Source: Streptosporangium saharense (GTDB lineage: Bacteria; Actinomycetota; Actinomycetes; Streptosporangiales; Streptosporangiaceae). Taken from it: a stretch of DNA of 64,000 nucleotides. The stretch lies in assembly GCF_014203715.1 (NCBI RefSeq), contig NZ_JACHJP010000001.1:846432-910431 (forward strand). The letters run 5' to 3'. The notes below the pieces were generated by a model that was given only the letters and a program-made list of their open reading frames with translations, did not search any database and had not been told where the DNA came from. Positions 49,918 through 60,071 of the stretch are shown here, in pieces (position 1 is the stretch's first letter; each line of letters opens with the position of its first letter). The translations under genes were made by a program, and so were the position numbers.

Positions 49918-50523
49918 GTGGAATCTCAGGAGATAGCGGACCCGCGCCAGGAAAGTGGCTCTGCGAGCCACACGGAGCCCCGCGTGGTGGTACGGCGCGC
50001 ACTGCCGACCCAGCCCGCCGTACGGGCCTCGGCGTCGCTCTTCATGACCGAGGCCGCCGCGCAGGGCGTTACCCCGGGCCGTCGCATGCTGGATGTCGGC
50101 CCCGAACCCGCCTCCGCCGACGTCGCGGCGGCGCTGCGCGTCGAGCCCGGCACCGACGTCCTGGCCCGCAGGAAGCTACTGCTCGCCAATGACATTCCGG
50201 TGCGGATCGCCACGAGCTATTTCAGGCTCGACCTGTTCGGCGGCACCCCGCTGTGCGATCCCGATTTCGTACGGCCGACGCTGCAGGCGGGCATCGAGGC
50301 CCTCGGCCACCGCTTCGGCCACGCCGAGGAGGAGCTGGTGGCCCGCCCGCCGACCGCCTTCGAGGCCGCGACCCTGGAGCTCGGCCCCGGCGAGTGGATC
50401 GTGCGGGTGCTGCGCACGGGCTACGGCGACGACGGCACCCCGGTCCACGCCCTTGAGACGATCTGCGCCGCCTCCCGGCACGTCTTCGTCGTGGCGCAGG
50501 TCACGGGCGCCGACGAGTTCTGA
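49918..50523 (+). CDS. Stand-alone UTRA-domain protein (GntR-like without HTH)
   Basis: 201 aa from GTG 49918 (GGAGGG 8 nt upstream). Residues about 55-195 follow the UTRA pattern (DVLARRKLLLANDIPVRIATSYFRLDLFGGTPL, ARPPTAFEAATLEL, WIVRVLRTGYGDDGTPVHALETICAASRH). The first ~50 residues are disordered and contain no winged helix. It could bind a small molecule and modulate a partner GntR regulator. Confidence 0.82.
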   Translation: MESQEIADPRQESGSASHTEPRVVVRRALPTQPAVRASASLFMTEAAAQGVTPGRRMLDVGPEPASADVAAALRVEPGTDVLARRKLLLANDIPVRIATSYFRLDLFGGTPLCDPDFVRPTLQAGIEALGHRFGHAEEELVARPPTAFEAATLELGPGEWIVRVLRTGYGDDGTPVHALETICAASRHVFVVAQVTGADEF

Positions 50524-50550
50524 CCACCGGGAGACGGGGCGGGGGAGCGG

Positions 50551-51669
<1,119 letters not shown>

Positions 51670-51761
51670 CTACTGAGCCCGCCGCGCGATCCTGTCCGGG
51701 GTCCGTATTTCGAGACGTGCGTGCCGTACCAGGTGAGACCGAAATCTCCCGGTAACGCGAG

Positions 51762-51797
51762 ACGGCTGCCGCGCGAGGTGCGTCGCGCGACAGCCGT
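51762..51797 (-). terminator. Terminator after citrate synthase 2
   Basis: ACGGCTGCCGCGCGA (51762-51776) pairs with TCGCGCGACAGCCGT (51783-51797), 14 of 15 pairs, beginning 19 nt beyond the minus-strand stop at 51816. Confidence 0.7.
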
Positions 51798-51815
51798 ACC
51801 AGACCAGGTGGGGGA

Positions 51816-52922
51816 TCAGAACGAGTTGAGAACCTCGGCGGCGCCGGGCACGTCGTTGATCGAGCGCTGCGGCGGGCCCACGTACTTGGCGCTGGGGCGG
51901 ACCAGCCTGCCCGTGCGCTTCTGTTCCAGGATGTGAGCCGCCCAGCCCGCGGTGCGGGCGCAGGTGAACATCGAGGTGAACATGTTGGAGGGAACCTCGG
52001 CGAAATCCAGGATGACCGCGGCCCAGTACTCGACGTTGGTGGCGAGCACCCGGTCGGGCTTGCGGGCGTGCAGCTCCTCAAGCGCGGCCTGCTCAAGAGC
52101 GGCGGCGACCTCGTAGCGAGGCGCGTTGAGCTCCTTGGCCGTACGGCGCAGCACACGGGCCCTGGGGTCCTCGGCCCGGTAGACCCGGTGACCGAAGCCC
52201 ATGAGCCGCTGGCCGCCGTCCAGCTCCTGCTGGACCCACTTCCTGGCGTCGCCCAGCTTCTCGACGCCCTCGATCATGTGCAGCACGCGGGCGGGGGCGC
52301 CCCCGTGCAGCGGACCGGACATGGCGCCGACCGCGCCGCTCAGCGCCGCCGCGACGTCGGCGCCGGTCGAGGCGATCACCCGGGCGGTGAAGGTCGAGGC
52401 GTTCATGCCGTGCTCGGCGGCCGACGTCCAGTAGGCGTCGATGGCCTTGACGTGCTTGGGGTCGGCCTCGCCACGCCAGCGGATCATGAACCGCTCGACG
52501 ATGCTCTCCGCCTTGTCGACCTCGCTCTGCGGGACCATCGGCAGGCCGAGGCCACGCGCCGACTGGGCCACGAAGCTGAGGGCGGTCACGCTGGCGCGCG
52601 CGAGGTCGGCGCGCACCTGGTCGGCGTCGATGTCGAGCAGCTGGCGGAAGCCGTACGCGGGGGCCAGGATGGCCAGCGCGCTCTGCACGTCGACGCGGAT
52701 GTCACCTGAATGGACGGGGATGGGGTACGGCTCGGCCGGGGGCAGGCCCGGCTGGAACGTGTTGTCGACGAGCAGGCCCCACACGTGTCCAAAGGAGACG
52801 CGGCCGACCAGCTCTTCGATGTCGACGCCCCGGTAACGAAGGGCGCCCCCTTCTTTGTCCGGTTCCGCGATCTCCGTCTCGAAGGCCACCACGCCTTCGA
52901 GCCCGGGTTTGAAGTCGGACAT
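51816..52922 (-). CDS. citA: Citrate synthase 2 (methylcitrate synthase-like)
   Basis: 368 aa. The catalytic His pair and Asp are visible in GPLHGGAPARVLHMIE, MGFGHRVYRAEDPRARVL and NVEYWAAVILDFAEVPSNMFT. The short N-terminus places it in the citrate synthase 2 branch of actinobacteria, which includes methylcitrate synthases. Neighbour of serC on the same strand; terminator downstream. Confidence 0.93.
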   Translation of the reverse strand: MSDFKPGLEGVVAFETEIAEPDKEGGALRYRGVDIEELVGRVSFGHVWGLLVDNTFQPGLPPAEPYPIPVHSGDIRVDVQSALAILAPAYGFRQLLDIDADQVRADLARASVTALSFVAQSARGLGLPMVPQSEVDKAESIVERFMIRWRGEADPKHVKAIDAYWTSAAEHGMNASTFTARVIASTGADVAAALSGAVGAMSGPLHGGAPARVLHMIEGVEKLGDARKWVQQELDGGQRLMGFGHRVYRAEDPRARVLRRTAKELNAPRYEVAAALEQAALEELHARKPDRVLATNVEYWAAVILDFAEVPSNMFTSMFTCARTAGWAAHILEQKRTGRLVRPSAKYVGPPQRSINDVPGAAEVLNSF

Positions 52923-53090
52923 TCTCGGCCGCCTCCCTTTCTTGAAGTCAAAGCCTTGATGTCGAGATACCGGCGGGTCATATTCAACCCCCTGGGGCGC
53001 GGTGGTGTGCCGCCGGACCCGCCGGAACGCGATCGTCCCAGGTGGGGGCGGTGCGCATGCTCTCCGTCAAGCACGGGAGAATACCTTCCC

Positions 53091-53744
53091 GTGGATGCCA
53101 CCTCGCGCCCGCCTTCGCTCGCCGGGCTTCGCCGCACCTACGAAGGTCTTCCTCTCCTTGAGGAGGATCTCGCCCCCGACCCCGTCTCCCAGTTCGCCCG
53201 ATGGTTCGACGACGCCGTGGCCGCGGAGCTTCCCGAGCCGAACGCGATGGTCGTCGCGACCAGTTCCGCGGGGGGCAGGCCGACGGCCAGGACCGTCCTG
53301 CTCAAGGGCTACGACGAGAACGGTTTCGTCTTCTACACCAACTACGAGTCCCGCAAGGGCCGCGACCTCGCGGAGAACCCGAGGGCCAGCCTGCTGTTCC
53401 CCTGGCACTCCATCCGCCGCCAGGTCAGGATCGAGGGCCGCGTCGTACGGCTGCCGCGCGAGGAGTCGGCCGCCTACTTCAGGTCCCGCCCGTACGGCTC
53501 GCGCATCGGGGCCTGGGCCTCGCGGCAGTCGGCCGTCGTGCAGTCCAGGCGGGAGCTGGACGAGCGCTACGAGGAGCTGGCCGAGCGCTGGCCGGAGGAC
53601 CCGCCGGTGCCCGACTTCTGGGGCGGTTTCCTGGTCGTGCCGTCGGAGGTCGAGTTCTGGCAGGGGCAACTGGACCGCATGCACGACCGCCTCCGTTACC
53701 GTCGCGCGGGCTCCTCGTGGACCGTCGAACGCCTGGCCCCCTGA
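53091..53744 (+). CDS. pdxH: Pyridoxamine 5'-phosphate oxidase
   Basis: 217 aa FMN enzyme that makes pyridoxal 5'-phosphate. It has ARTVLLKGYDENGFVFYTNYESRKGRDLAENPRASLLF, QVRIEGRVVRLP and the PdxH C-terminal block SRIGAWASRQSAVV and VPDFWGGFLVVPSEVEFWQG. GTG 53091 is chosen as start because it matches the family's length; the SD is weak. Divergent from citA. Confidence 0.94.
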   Translation: MDATSRPPSLAGLRRTYEGLPLLEEDLAPDPVSQFARWFDDAVAAELPEPNAMVVATSSAGGRPTARTVLLKGYDENGFVFYTNYESRKGRDLAENPRASLLFPWHSIRRQVRIEGRVVRLPREESAAYFRSRPYGSRIGAWASRQSAVVQSRRELDERYEELAERWPEDPPVPDFWGGFLVVPSEVEFWQGQLDRMHDRLRYRRAGSSWTVERLAP

Positions 53745-53802
53745 CTTGTTACCTGGCCATTACTGATATATCCCCATATGTCCGAAGGGCTGAGGGGGAA
53801 AT

Positions 53803-55050
53803 GTGGCAGTCAGGGATCTCGTCAGAAGACTCGCGGTGGACACCCGTCCGCTGCGGGTCCCGGCCTACCGGCGGCTCTGGATGGGCCAGGGCGTCTCGTT
53901 CATCGGCTTCCAGCTCACCTCGGTCGCGGTCAGCGCCCAGATCTACGGCATCACCGACTCCTCCCTCTGGGTCGGCATGCTGGGCCCGGCCAACCTGGTC
54001 CCGCTGATCGTCTTCGGCCTGTGGGGCGGGGCCGTCGCCGACGCCGTGGACCGGCGCAGGCTGCTGCTGATCGGATCCCTGATCGCCTGGAGCGCGACGC
54101 TGGCCCTGCTCGCCCAGGCGGTCCTGCAGGTCTCGAACGTCGGCCTGCTCCTGGCCACCGTCGCCGTGCACGCCACCGGCTTCGCCATCACCGGGCCGAC
54201 CAGGGGAGCGATCATCCCCAGACTCGTCCCGACCGACCTCGTCCCCGCCGCCAACACCCTCAACTTCCTGGTCAGCAGCCTCGGAACCGTGATCGGCCCG
54301 CTGATCGCCGGCGTCGTGCTCGCCCAGGGCGGCGTCGCCACCGCCTACCTGATCGACGCGCTGCTGTTCGGCGCGGGCTTCTACGCCGCCGTACGGCTGC
54401 CGCGCCTCGAACCGGTCGGCGTGGTCACCCAGCCGGGACTGCGCTCCGTCATCGACGGCCTGCGCTACATCTCCGGCCACCCCGTGGTGATGATGTCCTT
54501 CGTCGTGGACATCATCGCCATGGCCTTCGCGATGCCCAGGGCGCTGTTCCCCGAGATCGTCGCCGAGCGCTTCGGCGGCGACCTGCTCGCGTACGGCTGG
54601 CTCTCGGCGAGCATCTCGATCGGCGCGGTCCTCGGCGGCCTGCTGTCCGGCTGGGTCGGCAGGATCAGCCGTCAGGGGCTCGCCCTGACGTTCGTGATCG
54701 CCGCCTGGGGCGTCAGCGTGGCCCTGGCGGGACTGGCCGGCCAACTGTGGCTGATGGTCGCCCTGCTGGCCCTCGGCGGCGCCGCCGACCTGATCTCGGC
54801 CGTGTGGCGGCAGACGATCCTGCAGACCCACGCCCCCGATGACATGCGCGGACGCATGCAGGGCGTGTTCATGGTCGTGGTCGCCGGTGGCCCCAGACTC
54901 GGCGACCTCAGGGCGGGCGCCACGGCCGTGTGGTTCGGCGCGACGGCCTCCTGGATCGGCGGGGGAATCGCGTGCGCCGTGGTGGTGCTCCTGGTCGGGC
55001 TGGCCGTACCGGCCTTCAGGAACTACCGTTCCGCGGCCCGAAGCGTCTGA
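53803..55050 (+). CDS. MFS transporter, EntS-like exporter
   Basis: 415 aa, 12 hydrophobic segments. The D-R-R loop of MFS proteins (GGAVADAVDRRRLLLIG) lies between helices 2 and 3, and the sequence GPTRGAIIPRLVPTDLVPAANTLNFLVSSLGTVIGPLIAG fits the EntS (enterobactin exporter)/multidrug branch. The gene after it encodes a DtxR-family metal regulator, but they are probably separate units. Substrate unknown. Confidence 0.9.
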   Translation: MAVRDLVRRLAVDTRPLRVPAYRRLWMGQGVSFIGFQLTSVAVSAQIYGITDSSLWVGMLGPANLVPLIVFGLWGGAVADAVDRRRLLLIGSLIAWSATLALLAQAVLQVSNVGLLLATVAVHATGFAITGPTRGAIIPRLVPTDLVPAANTLNFLVSSLGTVIGPLIAGVVLAQGGVATAYLIDALLFGAGFYAAVRLPRLEPVGVVTQPGLRSVIDGLRYISGHPVVMMSFVVDIIAMAFAMPRALFPEIVAERFGGDLLAYGWLSASISIGAVLGGLLSGWVGRISRQGLALTFVIAAWGVSVALAGLAGQLWLMVALLALGGAADLISAVWRQTILQTHAPDDMRGRMQGVFMVVVAGGPRLGDLRAGATAVWFGATASWIGGGIACAVVVLLVGLAVPAFRNYRSAARSV

Positions 55051-55227
55051 GTGATCTCAGCGTTTGGGCAGGTTGGGAAGGATTTACCTCTCCTCGATGT
55101 TGCCATCGATGGCCGCTGTGGGCGGATCTCGCAATAGGGTCAGGGTCTGAGGACTTTCGGTCCATCGCTGTCCCCAGGGGAGGACGCCGCGACAGGGCCT
55201 TGGAACGAGATAAGGACGGGAGGAGCC

Positions 55228-55932
55228 TTGACCGCACACGGCCTGATCGACACCACGGAGATGTACCTCCGCACGATCTTCGAGTTGGAGGAGGAGGGAA
55301 TCACCCCTCTCCGTGCGCGCATCGCCGAGCGGCTTCAGCAGAGTGGACCCACCGTCAGCCAGACGGTGGCCCGCATGGAGCGCGATGGCCTGGTCAGGGT
55401 TGAGGGAGACCGGCACCTGACGATGACCGACCTGGGACGCACGCTCGCCACGCGCGTCATGCGCAAGCACCGCCTCGCCGAGTGCCTGCTCACCCAGGTG
55501 ATCGGCCTGCCCTGGGAGGAGGTGCATGTCGAAGCCTGCCGCTGGGAGCACGTCATGTCCGAGTCCGTGGAGGCGCGGCTGGTCACCCTGCTGAACAACC
55601 CGACGGAGGACCCGCACGGCAATCCCATCCCCGGCCTTGAGGAGCTGGGCGTCACGGGCCAGGACAGCGGTGCCTGGCAGTCGCTGCCGTCGATGGCGGC
55701 GTTGGCCGGACCCAGGGATATACCCGTTGTCGTCCGCCGAATTAGCGAACAAGTGCAAAGTGATCCGGCTGTGATGCTTAAACTCAAGCAAGTTGGGATA
55801 CAACCCGGACGCGAGGTAACGCTCGCGGCAAGCGACGACGGTGTGCGGGTGACAGGTGACGACAAGGCGGAGAATACTCTGGCGGACCTCCCGCGAGACA
55901 TCGCCGCGCATGTTTTCGTCTCCACCCGATGA
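55228..55932 (+). CDS. DtxR/IdeR-family metal-dependent regulator
   Basis: 234 aa from TTG 55228, set by GGGAGGAGCC upstream. N-terminal winged helix (IDTTEMYLRTIFELEEEGITPLRARIAERLQQSGPTVSQTVARMERDGLV), dimerisation and metal domain (HRLAECLLTQVIGLPWEEVHVEACRWEHVMSESVE, with the conserved Cys, Glu and His ligands of IdeR/DtxR), and an SH3-like C-terminal domain. Regulates iron or manganese genes; no clear iron box was seen near it. Confidence 0.93.
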   Translation: MTAHGLIDTTEMYLRTIFELEEEGITPLRARIAERLQQSGPTVSQTVARMERDGLVRVEGDRHLTMTDLGRTLATRVMRKHRLAECLLTQVIGLPWEEVHVEACRWEHVMSESVEARLVTLLNNPTEDPHGNPIPGLEELGVTGQDSGAWQSLPSMAALAGPRDIPVVVRRISEQVQSDPAVMLKLKQVGIQPGREVTLAASDDGVRVTGDDKAENTLADLPRDIAAHVFVSTR

Positions 55933-56052
55933 CCAAGATCCATCTGCTTGGTTGAATTCCCCCCGGGAGACCCTCCACTCCCCTGCCGAGACCGCAGCAG
56001 GAGCAACCGTGGTTCGCTTTGCGCAAAGCCGTCCCCAAGGGGTGGTCGCTGG

Positions 56053-58281
56053 ATGAAACGGTGGGGGGATCTCTCACAGGACACCGCCGACCACCTCTCG
56101 GCTCACTCGGTCCTCGACCATGCCGAGATGGCGGTGGTCGTGACCGACCGCTTCAGCAACGTCGTCTACTGGAACCCCTTCGCGGAGCGACTGTTCGGCA
56201 GGCCGGGCCCCGCGGCCCGGGACCAGTCGCGTTCCCTGGGGATCATGGAGAAGGACCACCCCCTCGCCGTCGAGCTCGCCAAGCACGTGCTCAAGGGCGG
56301 GGTGTGGGAGGGCACCTTCGACGTCAAGCGCGGAGACGGCACGATCATCTACGTCCGGGCCCAGGCGGTGCCGCTGCGTCACCCGTCGGGCTCGGTCACC
56401 GGCATCGTCATCACCGCCAGGGAGGCGATGCGCAGCAACGAGCGCGAGAAGGACCGCTACGGCCTGCTCGAACGGATCGGTGAGCGCCTCGCGGGCTCGC
56501 TGTACGTCGAGGAGACGCTCAACCGCGTCGCCGAGATGCTCGTCCCGCAGTTCGCCGACCACTGTTTCATCGAGCTCATGGACAACGGCAGGCTGACCAG
56601 GAAGGTCTCTAGCCACGTCCAGGGCTGGAGCCCGCCGCCCAACACCTGGGCCCCCGTCGGTGCCGACATCAACTACCCGACCGGGCACTACGCCGACATC
56701 GCGCTGCGGCGCCAGGAGACGATCCTCGTCGAGGACTTCTCCCAGACGAACTATCCGAGCCCGGGGGAGGCCAACACCCGCCTCGCCGCCGAGATAGGGA
56801 TGACCTCGGCCATCGTGGCGCCGCTGTGCGTGCGCGGCGAGATCCTCGGGCTGATGTACCTCGGCCTGTCCAACCTGACCGACCGGCGCAGCCCGCACTA
56901 CGACGCCTTCGACCGCGACTTCGTCGGGGCCGTGGCGACCCGGGTCGCGCTCGCGGTGGACAACGCGCTGCTGTTCGAGGAGGAGCGCCACACCGCCGAG
57001 TCCTTCCAGAAGAACCTGCTGCCCCCCCAGCCGCTGCCCGAGCTCGACGGCCTGGAGATCGCGGTCCGCTACTTCCCCGCGGCGCCGCTCGCCTCGCACG
57101 GCCAGGGCATCCAGACCCAGGTCGGCGGCGACTGGTACGACGTCATCCCGCTGTCGGCGGGCCGGGTCGGCATCGTCATCGGCGACGTCGAGGGCAGGGG
57201 AGCCAAGGCCGCCGCCGTCATGGGCCAGCTACGGGCCGCGCTGCGGGCCTTCGCCCAGGACGACAAGCCGCCCGCGGAGATCCTCGCCAGGCTCGACGAC
57301 TGGACCCACAGCATCGCCACCCCCGAGTGGGACGACAGCGGCGCCGACATCAGCGTCCCGCCCATCGTGACCTGCCAGTACCTCGTCTACGACGCCTGGT
57401 CACGGCAGCTCTCCTTCGCCAACGCCGGGCACGCCCCGCCGCTGCTCCTCGTGGACGGCACCTGCACCGAGCTGGAGATCGAGGAGGTCGGCAAGCCCTT
57501 GGGCGTCCGCGCCCGTGGCATCAACGCCGACCTGGTCTACAAGGAGGAGACCCGCACGCTGCCCGCCGGGGCCGCGCTGCTGCTCTACACCGACGGCCTC
57601 GTGGACCGCCGCCCCATGCGCGACGCCGACAGCAAGCCACCGAGCGACGAGGAGACCCTCGCCACGCTCTTCGGCAAGCTCATCGAGATCGCCGACGACA
57701 CGGTCGAGAACATCGCCGACACCGCGACGGCCGCCGTCCCCGGCGAGATCGACGACGACATGGCCATCCTGGTCGTCAGGTCGGCCCGCGAGGAGCTGGA
57801 CGTCGAGGAGCGCACCTTCCCCGCCCAGCCGATCATGGTCGGCGAGGCCCGCAGGATGGCCGCGGAGGCCTTCAACGGCTGGAACGTCCCCGAGGAGCGC
57901 GCGGAGCTGGCCTGCCTGCTGGTCTCCGAGGTGGTCACCAACGTCGTGCTGCACGCCGCCAACGCCAGCGTCCCCCGCCGCGACCTGGTGATCGACACCA
58001 CGACCCCCATCTCGTTCGACGAGTCGTGGGACATCCCGGGCTTCGAGGACGAGGTCGTCAGCGAGAAGGAGTTCACCCTGCGGCTGCGCAGGGGGGGCGA
58101 GTCCGTCTGGGTCGAGGTCTTCGACCAGGACCTGCGGCTTCCCCGAATCCGCAGCGCGGGGGAGAACGACGAGGGCGGCCGAGGGCTCTACCTCGTGGAC
58201 CAGCTCGCCAAGCGCTGGGGCTCCCGCCCGACCAGGGAGGGCAAGGCCGTCTGGTTCGAGATCCCCACCAAGTCGCGCTGA
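56053..58281 (+). CDS. PAS-GAF-PP2C(SpoIIE)-HATPase multi-domain phosphatase (RsbU-like)
   Basis: 742 aa from ATG 56053. Domains in order: PAS (about 15-125, FSNVVYWNPFAERLFG), GAF (about 140-300), SpoIIE-type PP2C (about 335-570, GGDWYDVIPLSAGRVGIVIGDVEGRGAKAAAVMGQL, LLLYTDGLVDRR), and RsbW-like HATPase (about 600-735, LLVSEVVTNVVLHA, GRGLYLVDQLAKRWG). It joins phosphatase and kinase-like activities of the sigma-B-type partner switch. Widespread in Streptomyces and relatives. Possible partner: the STAS protein at 47047. Confidence 0.92.
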   Translation: MKRWGDLSQDTADHLSAHSVLDHAEMAVVVTDRFSNVVYWNPFAERLFGRPGPAARDQSRSLGIMEKDHPLAVELAKHVLKGGVWEGTFDVKRGDGTIIYVRAQAVPLRHPSGSVTGIVITAREAMRSNEREKDRYGLLERIGERLAGSLYVEETLNRVAEMLVPQFADHCFIELMDNGRLTRKVSSHVQGWSPPPNTWAPVGADINYPTGHYADIALRRQETILVEDFSQTNYPSPGEANTRLAAEIGMTSAIVAPLCVRGEILGLMYLGLSNLTDRRSPHYDAFDRDFVGAVATRVALAVDNALLFEEERHTAESFQKNLLPPQPLPELDGLEIAVRYFPAAPLASHGQGIQTQVGGDWYDVIPLSAGRVGIVIGDVEGRGAKAAAVMGQLRAALRAFAQDDKPPAEILARLDDWTHSIATPEWDDSGADISVPPIVTCQYLVYDAWSRQLSFANAGHAPPLLLVDGTCTELEIEEVGKPLGVRARGINADLVYKEETRTLPAGAALLLYTDGLVDRRPMRDADSKPPSDEETLATLFGKLIEIADDTVENIADTATAAVPGEIDDDMAILVVRSAREELDVEERTFPAQPIMVGEARRMAAEAFNGWNVPEERAELACLLVSEVVTNVVLHAANASVPRRDLVIDTTTPISFDESWDIPGFEDEVVSEKEFTLRLRRGGESVWVEVFDQDLRLPRIRSAGENDEGGRGLYLVDQLAKRWGSRPTREGKAVWFEIPTKSR

Positions 58282-58418
58282 CCTGATCCAGGATCACTGT
58301 CAGGTTTCGTGAGCTTGGTCGGAATTTCCCGCAGGTTACGCGCCCCGTGTCGGCGAGGCGGTCAGGGCATGGCGCCTCCGTCATAGAAGCCGGGGACGAT
58401 CGGTGCTTCACTCGGGGG

Positions 58419-59195
58419 ATGGATCTGGCCTTCGAACGTCGCGGGACAGGGGAGCCCCTGGTCCTGCTGCACGGAATCGGGCACCACTGGCAGGCGTGGC
58501 TGCCTGTGCTCGACCTGCTCGCCACCGAGCGGGATGTGATCGCCGTTGACCTTCCCGGCTTCGGCGCCTCCCCGCCCCTGCCGCCGGGCACGCCGTACAC
58601 GGTGGAGAGCCTCGCCGACGCGGTCGAGACGTTCTGCGCGAGGCTCGGCGTCACCGAGCCCCATGTCGCGGGCACCTCCCTCGGGGGTCACCTGGCCCTG
58701 GAGCTGGCTTCACGGGGGACGGTCCGTACGGCTACCGCGCTGTCTCCCGTCGGGTTCTGGAACCGGAGCGAACTGGTCTACTCGCGGGCGGTGCTCAGGG
58801 CGTCGCGGGCACTGGCCTTCGCGCTGGACTCCGCGCGGGGTGAGGCCATCGCGGCCGGTCCGCTCGGTCACACGCTGGCCGCCGGGCTGCTCGTCGCCCA
58901 CCCGTCCAGGCTCTCCACGCGGGACCTCTCCGAGGCCCGGCAGGCGCTGCGGCGGGCGCCGGGGTTCGACGACACCCTCGACTCGTTCGTCTGGCTGATG
59001 CCTCCGGCCCCGCCGAAGACGCCGATCACGATCGCCTGGGGTGAGCGCGACCGGCTGTTCTCCAGGCGGCAGGCCGTACGGGCCGCGAGATGGTCGGGGC
59101 AGCGGGTGCGGCTGCTGCGCGACTGCGGGCACCTGCCGATGAACGACGACCCGGCGCTGGTCGCGCGGGTGCTGCTTGAGGGGTCGCGGATCTGA
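58419..59195 (+). CDS. Alpha/beta-fold hydrolase
   Basis: 258 aa from ATG 58419. Oxyanion HGIGHHW, nucleophile GTSLGGHLALELA, catalytic Asp in WGERDRLF region and His in CGHLPMNDDP. The pattern is that of small soluble esterases/hydrolases. The substrate is not determined. A small two-helix membrane protein is encoded on the other strand just after it. Confidence 0.88.
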   Translation: MDLAFERRGTGEPLVLLHGIGHHWQAWLPVLDLLATERDVIAVDLPGFGASPPLPPGTPYTVESLADAVETFCARLGVTEPHVAGTSLGGHLALELASRGTVRTATALSPVGFWNRSELVYSRAVLRASRALAFALDSARGEAIAAGPLGHTLAAGLLVAHPSRLSTRDLSEARQALRRAPGFDDTLDSFVWLMPPAPPKTPITIAWGERDRLFSRRQAVRAARWSGQRVRLLRDCGHLPMNDDPALVARVLLEGSRI

Positions 59196-59222
59196 AGGTT
59201 CTCGTACGGCGGGCGGGGTCGC

Positions 59223-59384
59223 TCAGCGGAAGGTCTGGCCCCACATGGCGAGCATCACCAGGATGAAGACGATCATGATGCCGGCATAGGCGATCGTGCT
59301 GAGCCGCAACGCCCGCCGTACCCGGTTGAGCCCCCAGGCGAACAGGAACGCCAGGAAGACCAGCAGGATCAGTCCGCTGTCCAT
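59223..59384 (-). CDS. Small two-helix membrane protein (53 aa)
   Basis: ATG 59384, stop TGA. Two hydrophobic helices (GLILLVFLAFLFAWGL and IAYAGIMIVFILVMLAMWG) joined by a basic loop NRVRRALRLS, ending GQTFR. The positive loop predicts its cytoplasmic side. Gene-like features (GAGG upstream, compact, no overlap with neighbours) make it likely though short. Function unknown. Confidence 0.7.
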   Translation of the reverse strand: MDSGLILLVFLAFLFAWGLNRVRRALRLSTIAYAGIMIVFILVMLAMWGQTFR

Positions 59385-59473
59385 CAACACCGCCTCAGGG
59401 GAGCCTACGGTGACCAGTATGCGTCGGCCGTGTGGATCTCGCGGCGATTAACCGCGATGCCGTGTCTCGTGGA

Positions 59474-60022
59474 ATGGTGCTGTCCGTGAGTAGATGGGTG
59501 AAAGTGACACGCCTTCCTTCGGCCGTCCGGGGCTCCGTGCTCGCCGTCGCGCTCGCCGCCTGCCTGGCGGCCTGCTCCTCGGGGGGCTCCTCTCCCACCG
59601 GTTCGGCCGCCGCGCCGTCGGCAACGCCGTCGGCCAGTCCGTCGGCCACACCGTCGGCCACGGTCACCGTCACGGTCACCGAGAGCCAGCCGAGCGTGCC
59701 GGTTTCCACTTCTACGCCTCCTACGCCGACGCCTTCCCGCAGCGGGGGCATCACGAAGGTGGACGAGGTGACGGGAAGGCTCAGCCCGGTGGGCAAGGAA
59801 TCGGTCGTGGTGGACACCTCCGACGGGCCGCACGAGGTGCACCTGACCGCCGACACAGTTGTGCTCGACACGCAGGGGAGCGTCTGCGACAAGGGGGCGG
59901 TCCCGCATCGTTGCACGTCGGAGCAACTGGTCAAGGCGCTCAAGGCGGGGGTCACGTTCGAGGCGAAGGTGCTGATCACGGACGGCGACGCCGTCAAGAT
60001 CGAGGAGATCGTCAGGGACTAG
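59474..60022 (+). CDS. Secreted lipoprotein with Ser/Ala/Pro/Thr linker
   Basis: About 182 aa; ATG 59474 or GTG 59486. Lipobox LAAC after AVRGSVLAVALAACL, then a low-complexity SPSAT/PTPS linker (about 40-95), then a small beta-rich domain (VDEVTGRLSPVGKESVVVDTSDGPHEVHLTADTVVLDTQGSVC..., two Cys). Similar small lipoproteins with DUF5666-like domains occur in actinobacteria. Function unknown. Confidence 0.7.
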   Translation: MVLSVSRWVKVTRLPSAVRGSVLAVALAACLAACSSGGSSPTGSAAAPSATPSASPSATPSATVTVTVTESQPSVPVSTSTPPTPTPSRSGGITKVDEVTGRLSPVGKESVVVDTSDGPHEVHLTADTVVLDTQGSVCDKGAVPHRCTSEQLVKALKAGVTFEAKVLITDGDAVKIEEIVRD

Positions 60023-60027
60023 GTGGG

Positions 60028-60061
60028 GCCGCCCTCTCGACGTCCGGGTCGGGAGGGCGGC
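60028..60061. terminator. Bidirectional terminator between convergent genes
   Basis: GCCGCCCTC (60028-60036) and GAGGGCGGC (60053-60061) pair across a 16-nt loop between the lipoprotein stop (60022) and the acyl-CoA dehydrogenase stop (60072). Confidence 0.65.
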
Positions 60062-60071
60062 GGGCCCGTGG

